Shown here in pieces: positions 1-7,715 of a stretch of DNA of 42,163 bases. The position numbers and the translations under genes are program-made. Under the pieces are notes generated by a model. The model was given only the letters and a program-made list of their open reading frames with translations, ran no database searches and was not told where the DNA came from. Position 1 is the first letter of the stretch; each line of letters begins with the position of its first letter. The stretch is from Firmicutes bacterium CAG:534 (GTDB lineage: Bacteria > Bacillota > Clostridia > Lachnospirales > Lachnospiraceae), in contig FR894514.1 of NCBI GenBank assembly GCA_000436115.1, forward strand, positions 1 to 42,163, written 5' to 3'.

Positions 1-18
1 AAGCTGAGCCACACCCCG
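1..18 (-). tRNA. tRNA-Pro, 5' end only (cut by window edge)
   Basis: Read on the minus strand, the first 18 bases match the 5' acceptor strand and D-stem start of a Gram-positive tRNA-Pro (begins CGGGGTGTGGCTCAGCTT). The rest, including the anticodon, lies outside the window, so the isotype is inferred from the start alone. A perfect-consensus promoter sits about 40 bases upstream on the same strand, which supports a real stable-RNA gene. Confidence 0.6.
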
Positions 19-58
19 CCGGTCATGTCCTGTTGTGTTCTCACGCAACGCAAGATAC

Positions 59-87
59 ATTATAATATACCCCTAAAGATCTGTCAA
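59..87 (-). promoter_or_regulatory. sigma-A promoter of the tRNA-Pro gene
   Basis: On the minus strand TTGACA (82-87), a 17-base spacer and TATAAT (59-64) make a perfect consensus promoter. It points to the tRNA-Pro start at position 18, with an expected transcription start near 52. It is divergent from the ABC operon promoter. Confidence 0.8.
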
Positions 88-163
88 CAGCTTTTTTTTA
101 GAACTTTTTTGCATTTTTTACGGATTTTTCTATGCTTGAAAGCTGAATAATTATGCAGATGAA

Positions 164-192
164 TTGACAAGAGAATAGAAATCCTATAAAAT
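164..192 (+). promoter_or_regulatory. promoter of the first amino acid ABC operon
   Basis: TTGACA (164-169) is followed after 17 bases by TAAAAT (187-192); TATAAA at 185-190 is an alternative -10 with a 15-base spacer. The expected start near 199 leaves a short leader with the ribosome binding site GAAGGAGGAAG before the ATG at 245. Confidence 0.65.
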
Positions 193-244
193 TAATGTTG
201 TTTTAAGTAAATGCAGGTATGACCTGCGAGAAGGAGGAAGTATT

Positions 245-1123
245 ATGAAAAAAGCATTAGCACTTGTACTGTGTGCAGCTATGACTTTTGGTATGCTCAC
301 AGGATGCGGTTCCAAGGAAGCAGCAACTGAAGAGACTGCAGCAGCTACCGAGGAAACCGGAGAAGCAGAGGCTTCAGAAACCGAAGATGCAGCAACCGAG
401 GAAGCTGCAGAGACAGAAGACGCAGCAGCAGACACAACTGCTTCTGATAAGAAGTGGGTTGTTGCAACCGATACGGTATTCAAGCCCTTTGAGTACACCA
501 ATGAAAACGGCGAGTTCGTTGGTATTGATGTTGACCTTTTAGCAGCAATCGCAGAGGATCAGGGATTTGAGTATGATCTTCAGAGCCTTGGATGGGACGG
601 CGCAGTAGCAGCAGTTCAGTCAGGCCAGGCAGACGCTATCATTGCAGGCGCAACCATTAAGCAGGAAAGAATTGACTCCGGCTGGATCTTCTCCGATGGA
701 TATTATGATGCAACCCAGACCTTTGTTGTAAAGGGTGACAGCGATATTGCGAGCTTTGAAGATCTTGCAGGAAAGAACGTAGCTGTAAAGAACGGTACTG
801 CAGGTATGGATTTTGCAAACAGCTTAAAGGATCAGTATGGCTTTACCGTTACTGTATTTGAAGATTCACCGACCATGTATCAGGATGTTATCCTTGGAAA
901 CTCCGCTGCATGTGTAGAAGATACACCGATCATGGCAGTGTCTATTAAGGAAGGCGACCTTGACCTGAAGATCCCTGAGGGAATGGAAAGTGAAGGAGCT
1001 CCTTACGGACTGGCAATCATGAATGCTGACAATCAGGCACTGCTTGATATGTTCAACCAGGGACTTGCCAACATTAAGGCAAATGGCAAATACCAGGAGA
1101 TCCTGGATAAATATTTGAAATAA
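245..1123 (+). CDS. polar amino acid ABC transporter, substrate-binding lipoprotein
   Basis: A 292-residue extracytoplasmic solute-binding protein (SBP_bac_3 type) delivering a polar amino acid to the permease encoded next. A lipoprotein signal peptide ends in the lipobox LTGC, with the acylated Cys at residue 21. An Ala/Glu/Thr-rich low-complexity linker (about 22-68) tethers the folded domain. The binding domain starts near 70 (VVATDTVFKPFEY) and holds the family pattern GxxVDLLAAIAEDQG and IIAGATIKQERIDSG. The start has a strong ribosome binding site. It is first in an operon with permease and ATPase, separated from them by a terminator-like hairpin, which usually yields more binding protein than permease. 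The substrate cannot be read from sequence. The paralogous system at 25875 shares this architecture. Confidence 0.93.
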   Translation: MKKALALVLCAAMTFGMLTGCGSKEAATEETAAATEETGEAEASETEDAATEEAAETEDAAADTTASDKKWVVATDTVFKPFEYTNENGEFVGIDVDLLAAIAEDQGFEYDLQSLGWDGAVAAVQSGQADAIIAGATIKQERIDSGWIFSDGYYDATQTFVVKGDSDIASFEDLAGKNVAVKNGTAGMDFANSLKDQYGFTVTVFEDSPTMYQDVILGNSAACVEDTPIMAVSIKEGDLDLKIPEGMESEGAPYGLAIMNADNQALLDMFNQGLANIKANGKYQEILDKYLK

Positions 1124-1138
1124 TCCGTCTGAAATTTG

Positions 1139-1171
1139 CGTGAGGGATTCTTAGAATTCCTCACGTTTTTT
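1139..1171 (+). terminator. intrinsic terminator/attenuator between binding protein and permease
   Basis: A 12-bp stem (1139-1150 with 1154-1165, one G-T pair) closed by a 3-base loop is followed by six T residues (1166-1171). It lies 15 bases after the binding-protein stop codon and before the co-directional permease. Partial readthrough would give excess binding protein. Its 3' arm can pair elsewhere (see 1159-1216). Confidence 0.8.
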
Positions 1172-1216
1172 CATAGTAGGAAAAGGAAAGCTTTGCTGCT
1201 ATGAAAAAACGTGAGG
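1159..1216 (+). promoter_or_regulatory. long alternative hairpin overlapping the terminator
   Basis: Bases 1159-1176 (CCTCACGTTTTTTCATAG) are perfectly complementary to 1199-1216, and the stem extends a further 3 bp inward with one wobble pair. This 18-21 bp stem contains the 3' arm and U-tract of the 1139-1171 terminator, so the two structures exclude each other. It may act as an antiterminator or as a 5'-end stabiliser for the processed permease-ATPase mRNA. The pairing is seen; the role is inferred. Confidence 0.6.
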
Positions 1217-1253
1217 ACAACAGAACGATAAAAGATAAGGAGAATGGAGAACT

Positions 1254-1922
1254 ATGTTAGCGATTATTCAGAACTATAGCGGAATGCTTTGGGCAGCACT
1301 TGGAAAAACATTGCTGCTTACCCTGCTGTCACTTCTCTTTGCCATGGTCATTGGTATGATCTTTGCTTTGATGAATGTGAGCAAGAGCCGTGTGCTGAAC
1401 TGCATCGGTACGGTGTATGTGGATGCGGTAAGAGGAGTGCCCCTTATCGTACTTGCTTATTTTATTTACTTTGGTATTCCGGCGGGAGCACAGATGCTGG
1501 GCTTTTCAAACTTCCGTTTTTCAGCCCTGCAGGGCGGTACCATAGCGCTTGCCATGAACTGCGGCGCATATATGGCGGAAATTATCCGTGCCGGTATCCA
1601 GAGCGTGGATAAGGGACAGATGGAAGCAAGCCGCAGCCTGGGGCTTACTTATGGAAAGAGCATGCGCCTGATCATTATCCCGCAGGCAGTAAAGACCATG
1701 ATCCCTTCTATTATTAATCAGTTTATCATTACCCTTAAGGATACGTCGATCCTTTCTGTTATCGGATTCCCGGAACTTACCAATATGGGTAAGACCATCA
1801 GCGGCAATACCTTTAAGGTGCTGCAGACATGGGCTATCGTAGCGATCTTCTATATGATGGTGATCATTACGCTCAGCAAGATCGCAAAGCGCATTGAAAG
1901 GAGTGTTAATCGTGGAAAATAG
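1254..1922 (+). CDS. amino acid ABC transporter permease
   Basis: A 222-residue inner-membrane permease of the His/Glu/Gln/Arg/opine family, with about five transmembrane segments. The EAA loop that contacts the ATPase is clear near residues 120-145 (SVDKGQMEASRSLGLTYGKS followed by IIIPQAVKTMIPSIINQF). The N-terminal region has the usual family pattern (GKTLLLTLLSLLFAMVIG, then VRGVPLIVLAYFIYFG). The length is normal for the family. The ATG has GGAG five bases upstream. The stop overlaps the GTG start of the ATPase gene by 11 bases, indicating translational coupling. Confidence 0.92.
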   Translation: MLAIIQNYSGMLWAALGKTLLLTLLSLLFAMVIGMIFALMNVSKSRVLNCIGTVYVDAVRGVPLIVLAYFIYFGIPAGAQMLGFSNFRFSALQGGTIALAMNCGAYMAEIIRAGIQSVDKGQMEASRSLGLTYGKSMRLIIIPQAVKTMIPSIINQFIITLKDTSILSVIGFPELTNMGKTISGNTFKVLQTWAIVAIFYMMVIITLSKIAKRIERSVNRGK

Positions 1923-2652
1923 AAAGGTTATGGTTCATGTACAGAACCTGAAAAAGAATTTTGGAAAGCTGGAGGTATTAAAAGACCTCAGCATTGATAT
2001 TATGGAAGGGGAGGTTGTGGTACTGATCGGGCCTTCCGGAAGTGGAAAATCTACATTCCTGCGCTGCTTAAATCAGCTGGAAACAGTTACCTCAGGAACC
2101 GTTTTGGTAGACGGACAGGATGTGACGGATAAGCATACGGACATTAACAAGGTTCGGGAAAACATCGGAATGGTGTTCCAGCATTTTAATCTTTTTAACA
2201 ACAAGAACGTGCTGGAAAATATTACGCTGGCTCCGGTTGAGCTGAAGCTGATGACCAAGGACGAAGCCAAAAAGAAAGGAATGCAGCTGCTTAAGAGAGT
2301 GGGACTGGACAGCAAGGCAGACGCTTATCCCAGCCAGCTTTCAGGAGGACAAAAGCAGAGGGTTGCCATTGCAAGAGCCCTGGCTATGAACCCGGATATC
2401 ATGCTTTTTGATGAACCGACTTCAGCCCTGGATCCGGAAATGGTAGGAGAAGTGCTTGCCGTTATGAAGGAGCTGGTGGCAGATGGCATGACCATGGTAG
2501 TGGTTACCCATGAGATCGGTTTTGCAAGGGAAGTGGCAGACCGTGTGGTATTTATGGACGGAGGCTACATTGTGGAGCAGGGAACGCCGGAAGAGGTGAT
2601 CAACCATCCGAGAGAGCCCAGAACCATCGACTTTTTAAATAAGGTTTTATAA
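1912..2652 (+). CDS. amino acid ABC transporter ATP-binding protein
   Basis: A 246-residue cytoplasmic ATPase of the GlnQ/HisP type that powers the adjacent permease. Walker A is GPSGSGKST (about 40-48), with Q-loop MVFQHFNLF, signature LSGGQKQR, Walker B IMLFDEPTSALDPE and switch His in VVVTHE. I chose the GTG at 1912 because GAAAGGAG (1896-1903) lies eight bases upstream; an in-frame TTG at 1894 would sit on that ribosome binding site. The start overlaps the permease end by 11 bases. Close paralogue of the ATPase at 27541. Confidence 0.92.
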   Translation: MENRKVMVHVQNLKKNFGKLEVLKDLSIDIMEGEVVVLIGPSGSGKSTFLRCLNQLETVTSGTVLVDGQDVTDKHTDINKVRENIGMVFQHFNLFNNKNVLENITLAPVELKLMTKDEAKKKGMQLLKRVGLDSKADAYPSQLSGGQKQRVAIARALAMNPDIMLFDEPTSALDPEMVGEVLAVMKELVADGMTMVVVTHEIGFAREVADRVVFMDGGYIVEQGTPEEVINHPREPRTIDFLNKVL

Positions 2653-2680
2653 CAGACAGGATCATTTTGGAGGTGTGTGC

Positions 2681-3268
2681 ATGAGAAAGATCATTACCAT
2701 CAGCCGTGAATTTGGCGCCGGAGGAGGCGCTATCGGAAAAGCTGTTGCCAGTGAGCTTGGCTATGAATATTATGACAAGGCAATTATCCTTCGTGCCGCA
2801 AAGGAAGCCAACATTGATGTGGCAAGCGGCTATCGCTGGGATGAAAGCGTGCCCATTAATTTCGGATTTGCCCAGAGCCTGTTTGACTTTTATAATAAGC
2901 CCTTTAATGAAAAGCTTTTTGAAGCACAGAAGGAAGTGATCCGCAAGATCGGAGAAAAGGGAAACTGCGTGATCGTAGGACGTAACGCCAATGCCATTTT
3001 AAGTGAGTTCGATCATGCCCTGCATGTTTTTATCACAGCCAACATCAGATGGCGTATCGAGCACTCCCTGGAAGTATTTCCTGATGCGACAGACGAAAAG
3101 ATCGCAGACCAGCTTGCAGCCGTTGACAAACGCCGCCGTAAGTATTGCGCTTATTATACCAACACGGAGTTTGGGGACGCCCGTTACTATGACCTCTGCC
3201 TGAAAACCTCAGACCTGGGCATTGAAACCTGCACAAAGGTGATCTGTGACCTGGCGAGAAACACCTAA
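2681..3268 (+). CDS. cytidylate-kinase-like P-loop protein
   Basis: A 195-residue protein of the cytidylate-kinase-like family (Cytidylate_kin2 type). The N-terminus has the characteristic beta strand and phosphate loop, ITISREFGAGGGAIGKAVA, followed by a LGYEYYDKAIILRAA segment typical of this group. A central VIVGRNANAIL stretch also fits. The family resembles nucleotide kinases, but many members are uncharacterised and the substrate is unknown. ATG 2681 is chosen because GGAGG lies seven bases upstream; a GTG at 2675 is too close. It starts 28 bases after the ABC ATPase stop with no visible promoter, so it is probably the last gene of that operon. The association with amino acid transport is unexplained. 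Confidence 0.8.
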   Translation: MRKIITISREFGAGGGAIGKAVASELGYEYYDKAIILRAAKEANIDVASGYRWDESVPINFGFAQSLFDFYNKPFNEKLFEAQKEVIRKIGEKGNCVIVGRNANAILSEFDHALHVFITANIRWRIEHSLEVFPDATDEKIADQLAAVDKRRRKYCAYYTNTEFGDARYYDLCLKTSDLGIETCTKVICDLARNT

Positions 3269-3292
3269 GGCAGCAGAGTCGTAAAGGCCGAC

Positions 3293-3320
3293 TTGCATAT
3301 TTTACATAATCCTGTATAAT
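3293..3320 (+). promoter_or_regulatory. promoter of the first MATE gene
   Basis: TTGCAT (3293-3298), a 16-base spacer and a perfect TATAAT (3315-3320) precede the MATE gene. The expected start near 3327 leaves a leader of about 30 bases containing AGGAAGG. This favours the ATG at 3358 over an in-frame ATG at 3319 that would lie inside the -10 box. Confidence 0.7.
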
Positions 3321-3357
3321 GGGAAAGCATGCATTTATACAGGAAGGATTGAAGATT

Positions 3358-4734
3358 ATGGAATTAGTAGAAGAAAAAGAAAATAAAATGGGGGTCATGC
3401 CGGTTAACAAGCTGTTAATGAACATGTCCCTCCCTATGATGATTTCGATGCTGGTACAGGCGCTTTATAACGTGGTAGACAGCATTTTTGTATCCCGGAT
3501 TGATGAAAACGCCCTGACGGCAGTTTCCATGGCATTTCCCATTCAGTCTCTGATGATCGCACTTGGAGTGGGAACCGGAGTAGGTGTGAATGCCCTGCTT
3601 TCCAGATCCCTTGGGGAAAAGGATTATGACAGGGTGAATAAGGCAGCCGGAAACGGCATTTTTCTGGCCGGGATTAATTATCTGGTCTTTTTGCTGGTTG
3701 GAATTCTGGTGACAACGCCTTTTTACTTAAGCCAGACGAAGGATGCCCAGATCCTTTCTTATGGGCAGCAGTATCTGACGATTATCTGCTGCTGTTCTTT
3801 TGGAATGTATGGGCAGTTTATCTTTGAACGACTGTTACAGTCAACGGGAAGAACCTTTTATACCATGATCACCCAGAGCATTGGTGCGATCATAAATATC
3901 ATTCTGGATCCCATTTTTATTTTCGGATATTTTGGGGTTCCGAAGATGGGAGTGGCAGGCGCTGCCATTGCAACTGTTATCGGCCAGATCGTTGCGGGAA
4001 CCATTGCCCTTGTGATCAACATCAAGAAAAATGACGAGATCCAGTTAAAGCTGAAGGGCTTCCGCCCGGATGGAAAGATCATTGCCTGGATTTATGAGGT
4101 GGGAATTCCCTCTATTATCATGCAGGCTATCGGTTCTGTGATGATCTATGGAATGAACAGGATCCTGATCGCTTTCAGTTCCACGGCGGTAGCGGTGTTT
4201 GGCGTTTATTTCAAGCTCCAGAGCTTCATCTTTATGCCAGTATTCGGGCTGAATAACGGAATGGTACCGATCATTGCCTATAATTACGGAGCAGGGAAAA
4301 AGGACAGACTGATCAAAACCCTAAAGCTCAGCATCATTTATGCAGTAGGTCTGATGCTGCTTGGCGTTATTATCTTCCAGCTCTTCCCGGCCCCTTTGTT
4401 TGCCCTGTTTGACGCTTCGGAAACCATGATTGCCATCGGCATTCCGGCGCTCAGGATCATCAGCTTAAGCTTTATATTTGCCGGTTTTTGTATTGTATGC
4501 GGATCCCTTTTCCAGGCGCTTGGAAACGGTGTATACAGTATGGTGGTTTCCATTGCAAGACAGCTTCTGGTGCTGCTGCCGGTAGCCTATCTGCTTTCCC
4601 TCTCTGGAAAGGTAGAAGCGGTGTGGTGGGCATTTCCCATTGCAGAAATCGTTTCTCTGTCCTTAACGGTGTTTTTCATGTTCAGGATCAACCGCAAGGT
4701 GATAAGCAGGATCGGCGAAAGCTCGGAGGCTTAG
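3358..4734 (+). CDS. MATE family efflux transporter
   Basis: A 458-residue, roughly 12-helix membrane protein of the MATE family, which expels cationic drugs or metabolites in exchange for Na+ or H+. The first helix region shows the family pattern (PMMISMLVQALYNVVDSIFVSR, split here by its Asp) and the paired half-repeat begins near residue 240 with GIPSIIMQAIGSVMIYGMNRIL. AGGAAGG lies about ten bases before the ATG at 3358. It has its own promoter. The substrate is unknown. It is more similar to the NorM/DinF-like clostridial group than to the second MATE protein at 12546 by eye, but they are clearly paralogues. Confidence 0.9.
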   Translation: MELVEEKENKMGVMPVNKLLMNMSLPMMISMLVQALYNVVDSIFVSRIDENALTAVSMAFPIQSLMIALGVGTGVGVNALLSRSLGEKDYDRVNKAAGNGIFLAGINYLVFLLVGILVTTPFYLSQTKDAQILSYGQQYLTIICCCSFGMYGQFIFERLLQSTGRTFYTMITQSIGAIINIILDPIFIFGYFGVPKMGVAGAAIATVIGQIVAGTIALVINIKKNDEIQLKLKGFRPDGKIIAWIYEVGIPSIIMQAIGSVMIYGMNRILIAFSSTAVAVFGVYFKLQSFIFMPVFGLNNGMVPIIAYNYGAGKKDRLIKTLKLSIIYAVGLMLLGVIIFQLFPAPLFALFDASETMIAIGIPALRIISLSFIFAGFCIVCGSLFQALGNGVYSMVVSIARQLLVLLPVAYLLSLSGKVEAVWWAFPIAEIVSLSLTVFFMFRINRKVISRIGESSEA

Positions 4735-4769
4735 GCAGGTTATGTACCCCGAGCCGGGCAGATTAGTGC

Positions 4770-4798
4770 TTGACAGTGCTATGCCGGGATGATAAGAT
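4770..4798 (+). promoter_or_regulatory. promoter of the tRNA-Leu gene
   Basis: TTGACA (4770-4775), a 17-base spacer and TAAGAT (4793-4798) lie 35 bases before the tRNA. The expected start near 4805 leaves a short leader containing the 4812-4830 hairpin. Confidence 0.7.
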
Positions 4799-4811
4799 AG
4801 CTTACATGAGA

Positions 4812-4830
4812 TTTTGCCCTGTGGGCAAAA
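4812..4830 (+). repeat. short perfect hairpin just before tRNA-Leu
   Basis: TTTTGCCC (4812-4819) pairs perfectly with GGGCAAAA (4823-4830) around a 3-base loop, ending three bases before the mature tRNA 5' end. It lies inside the predicted tRNA leader and may influence 5' processing. No T-run follows, so it is not a normal terminator. Confidence 0.6.
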
Positions 4831-4833
4831 GAG

Positions 4834-4915
4834 GCGGAACTGATGGAATTGGCAGACATGCAAGATTTAGGTTCTTGTGCCGCGAGGCGTGTGGGTTCAA
4901 GTCCCACGTTCCGCA
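4834..4915 (+). tRNA. tRNA-Leu (anticodon UAG)
   Basis: A complete class II tRNA. The acceptor stem is GCGGAAC (4834-4840) with GTTCCGC (4908-4914), and the discriminator base is A (4915). The anticodon arm is CAAGA-loop-TCTTG with loop TTTAGGT, giving anticodon TAG at 4868-4870. A long variable arm (TGCCGCGAGGCG region) fits leucine. The T arm is GTGGG TTCAAGT CCCAC. CCA is not encoded. An integrase remnant lies about 130 bases downstream, as expected for a tRNA used as an integration site. Confidence 0.95.
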
Positions 4916-4922
4916 GTATTAG

Positions 4923-4964
4923 AGACTTTTTATCTTAATTTTATTAAGGTGAAAGGTCTTTTTT
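4923..4964 (+). terminator. terminator of the tRNA-Leu transcript
   Basis: A long imperfect hairpin (AGACTTTTTATCTTAA paired with TTAAGGTGAAAGGTCT, 4923-4959) is followed by a run of T to 4964. It lies eight bases after the tRNA 3' end. Confidence 0.8.
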
Positions 4965-5041
4965 ATTTGGTAAATTGTAATAAAATAGAGACATCACCCA
5001 AAAAGAGTCTAGCATGCTAAATCGAAAGGAGAAAGCACGCT

Positions 5042-5299
5042 ATGAGAAGAAGGAAAGTTATGGAGTAAAAAAACATTAAGGTACAAAAGGCATTTGAGGA
5101 ATTTTTAGAAGAACATAAAGCTAAAAATACAAGTGATAACACTTTAGATACTTATAAGTTACATATAGACAGCTTTATGGATATTACTGACTGTCAGTGG
5201 CTTACTACGGCAATGCTAGATAAGAGTTTCTACACATACTTTATTACAGAACTGCAAGAAGAAGGTCGAAAGAAGGATACAACAATAGCAAGTAAATGA
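5042..5299 (+). pseudogene. tyrosine integrase N-terminal remnant
   Basis: A good ribosome binding site (AAAGGAGAAAG) precedes an ATG at 5042, but the frame meets TAA at 5066-5068. In the same frame it then encodes about 76 residues (KVQKAFEEFLEEHKAK, then TLDTYKLHIDSFMDI, then FYTYFITELQEEGRKKDTTI) before TGA at 5297-5299. This is the SAM-like, core-binding N-terminal domain of a phage or transposon tyrosine recombinase. The catalytic domain (RHRY residues) is absent. The end runs straight into the next coding frame, which marks a deletion junction. It is therefore a dead integrase left behind a tRNA gene. Confidence 0.75.
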
Positions 5300-6635
5300 A
5301 AGTCAGGTTGTCGAGTGGAAAGAGTCATGGCAGGATAAATATCTCGAATGGATCTGTGGTCATGCCAATGCACAGGGTGGAACTCTTTATATTGGTATTG
5401 ATGACAATGGTAACGTCCTTGGATTAGAAGAAAAGATTGTAAAAAAGTTGTTGGAGGATATTCCCAACAAGATTACTGCGGCCTTTGGTATGACATGTGA
5501 CGTTAACCTTAGAACGAAAGATAAAAAGAAGTATATTCAAATCGAAGTAAAGAAATCAAAGCTTCCGTTAAATCTGCACGGTAGATATTATTATCGAACC
5601 GGAAGTGTAAAAAAAGAGATTACCGGGTTTGAACTTACTGAATTCATTATAAAAAGTACGGGAACATCATATGATGAAATGACATCTGATATTCCAAGAG
5701 AGAAGCTTACATTTGAGTCACTTAGGAAAAGATATCTGAAAGCAACGCGTCTTTCATTGGCACTTGATGATGACCTTGTAAGCTTTAAGCTTATGCAAGA
5801 AGACGGACAAATGACTAATGCAGGGATTCTGTTTGCGGATCAGTGGAATATTCATCATTCAAGAATTTTTTGCACAAGGTGGAATGGTCTTGAAAAAGCC
5901 AATTCTACACAGGACGCACTTGATGATGCGGAATATACAGGTGGGCTTATAGAGCTTTATGACAGTACTATGTCCTTTATTAAAAATAATACAAAAAAAG
6001 GATGGCGCAAAGACAATGATAAGCGTGTGGAACTGCCGGACTATCCGGAGCGAGCTTTAGAAGAGGGATTGGTTAATGCTCTTATCCACAGAAGCTATCT
6101 TCAGACAGGAGCTCACAGCCAGGTAGATATTTATGATGATAGGATTGTCATCACTAATCCCGGAGGAATGTTTGATGGTTCAGAGGTTCAGTTGCTGGAT
6201 ATAAGGCATGTACCGTCAAAACTGCGAAATCCGATTCTTGCAGATGTTTTTGGAAGAATGCGGCTTATGGAGCGAAGGGGAAGTGGATTTAAGAAAATTC
6301 TTGATGCGTATGAGGCAGAGGAACGATATAAGGAAGAACTAAAGCCTGTGTTTTATACGGATGGTTATAATTTCTTCCTTACGCTTTGGAATCTCAATTA
6401 TGCCTATGATAAAGCGCAAAATAAAGCGCAAAATAAAGCGCAGAAAAGCCGGATGACTGACCGTGAGTATATATTGCTGCTTCTTAAGGAAAATCCGTCA
6501 TTAACGCAGGTCGAGTTGTCAGAAATGATGGATAAGTCCAGAAGAACAGTACAAATGCTAATGAAAGAGTTGCTGGACGAAGGCACGATTGAAAGAATCG
6601 GATCCAAGAAAAAAGGTTCATGGCTTGTGAAATAA
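5298..6635 (+). pseudogene. AlbA_2 / RecG-like ATPase-type transcriptional regulator, start codon lost
   Basis: The open frame encodes a Schlafen AlbA_2 DNA-binding domain (ESQVVEWKESWQDKYLEWIC, then ANAQGGTLYIGIDDNG), a central ATPase-like region with VNALIHRSYL and VITNPGGMF (HATPase_c_4 type), and a C-terminal winged helix (TQVELSEMMDKSRRTVQMLM). Homology begins at once at 5298, yet a stop lies at 5286-5288 and there is no ATG, GTG or TTG before TTG 5448. That TTG has no ribosome binding site and would lose about 50 residues of the AlbA domain. The gene is joined directly to the integrase remnant, apparently by deletion through its start codon. A full-length relative would have about 445 residues. 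Either a pseudogene or a shortened protein of 395 residues from 5448. Confidence 0.65.
6408..6443 (+). repeat. 12-bp tandem repeat, three copies, in frame
   Basis: Three 12-base units (consensus AATAAAGCGCAA) encode a repeated [D/N]KAQ between the ATPase-like and winged-helix parts of the AlbA-type protein. Being a multiple of three, length changes would preserve the frame, so this is a linker of variable length. Confidence 0.85.
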
Positions 6636-6652
6636 TAAAAGAGGTGATTTAG

Positions 6653-6979
6653 GTGGAAGATTTTACAATAAATGAGATGCAGGATATGCAAAGAAAATTA
6701 CAAGACAAGTATAAAGAAAAATGGGAATCCATCGGCCCGGAGACAGGAAAGAATAAACTCCTGTGGATGATTGGAGAAATTGGAGAGGTCATAGACATCG
6801 TTAAGAAGAATGGTGGAACAAAAGCATGCTCTGATGCGAAACTCAGAAACAACTTAGTTGAAGAAATGGCAGATGTTCTCATGTATTACAATGATGTGAT
6901 GCTTTGCTATGGTATTTCGGCAGAAGAATTGAAGCAGTCATATTTGGAAAAGTATAAAAAGAATATGGGGAGATGGTAA
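6653..6979 (+). CDS. MazG-like nucleotide pyrophosphohydrolase family protein
   Basis: A 108-residue all-helical protein. The pattern LLWMIGEIGEVIDIVKKNGG followed by LVEEMADVLMYY resembles the metal-binding ExxE and ExxxD elements of the MazG/dUTPase-like NTP pyrophosphatase superfamily, which hydrolyses non-canonical or excess NTPs to NMP and PPi. The start is GTG 6653 with GAGGTGA eight bases upstream, 18 bases after the AlbA-type gene. The complete catalytic set cannot be verified by eye. It is the only apparently intact gene in a patch of damaged ones, and its low GC matches its neighbours there. Confidence 0.75.
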   Translation: MEDFTINEMQDMQRKLQDKYKEKWESIGPETGKNKLLWMIGEIGEVIDIVKKNGGTKACSDAKLRNNLVEEMADVLMYYNDVMLCYGISAEELKQSYLEKYKKNMGRW

Positions 6980-6981
6980 CA

Positions 6982-7715
6982 ATGAAGGCAATTTTGACAA
7001 GTTCACTCGGTGGGCAAGTAAAAATAGATGGTAAGAGGCTTCCGGCTAAGCTGCCGGAAACCAACGGATTATTAAAGTGTATTAAGGATGTTTGGAAAAA
7101 GATTCCAAGGTAATGATCATCAGCGGATCTCCTGAATATTTTGACAAAAATGACAGCGTATTATTCTGTCTGAAAGGAGCATTTTCCCTAAGTGAGCTCG
7201 GTACCTCGGAAGTGTTGATGTGTGATGAACGGAACAAAGAGATCATAGAACGACTTCCCGAAATAGATGTGCTGATCCTGGCCGGAGGACATGTGCCGAC
7301 GCAAAACAGTTTTATGAAGACTATAGGGTTAAAAGAACGCCTGCAGTCTTGGGACGGTTTGCTGATCGCCTGGAGCGCCGGATCCATGAACTGTGCGGAA
7401 ATGGTTTATGCGGGCCCAGAACTTCCGGGGGAGGCAATTGATCCGAATTATCAAAGATGGATCTGTGGTCTTGGAATAACGAAAACTAATATTTTCCCTC
7501 ATTTCGAGACACTAAAGGATGAAATGCTTGACGGAATGAGGCTGATAGAGGATATTACATACTCCGACAGCATGGGACACGAGATAATCGCTTTGAATAA
7601 TGGAAGCTTCATTGTTGTAGACAATGGAACAGAGGTTCTTTATGGGGGAGCGTATAGCATTAAGAATGGAGAGCAGAGACAAATCTGCACAGACGATAAA
7701 TGGATACAGTTATAA
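6982..7715 (+). pseudogene. peptidase E-like (S51) protein, frameshifted
   Basis: ATG 6982 opens a frame starting MKAILTSSLGGQVKIDGKR that stops at TAA 7111-7113 after 43 residues. The remaining 200 residues continue in the next frame from about 7092 (KVMIISGSPEYFDKNDSVLF), with the S51 nucleophile motif IAWSAGSMNC and the strand LILAGGHVPTQN. The two halves read as one protein of about 243 residues if one A is added to the A5 run at 7096-7100. S51 members are cytoplasmic Asp-dipeptidases or cyanophycinase relatives. This may be a true frameshift, a sequencing error in a homopolymer, or -1 slippage on AAA-AAG. A TTG at 7092 could start the second part alone but has no ribosome binding site. 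Confidence 0.75.

Noticed and set aside
184..501. Minus-strand frame rich in Ser/Ala/Val opposite the first binding protein
   Set aside because: It is the complement of the Ala/Glu/Thr linker codons, with no ribosome binding site, and is a compositional shadow.
5448..6635. Intact gene starting at TTG 5448
   Set aside because: That TTG has no ribosome binding site and would delete most of the AlbA domain, whose coding sequence is present and open upstream to 5298.
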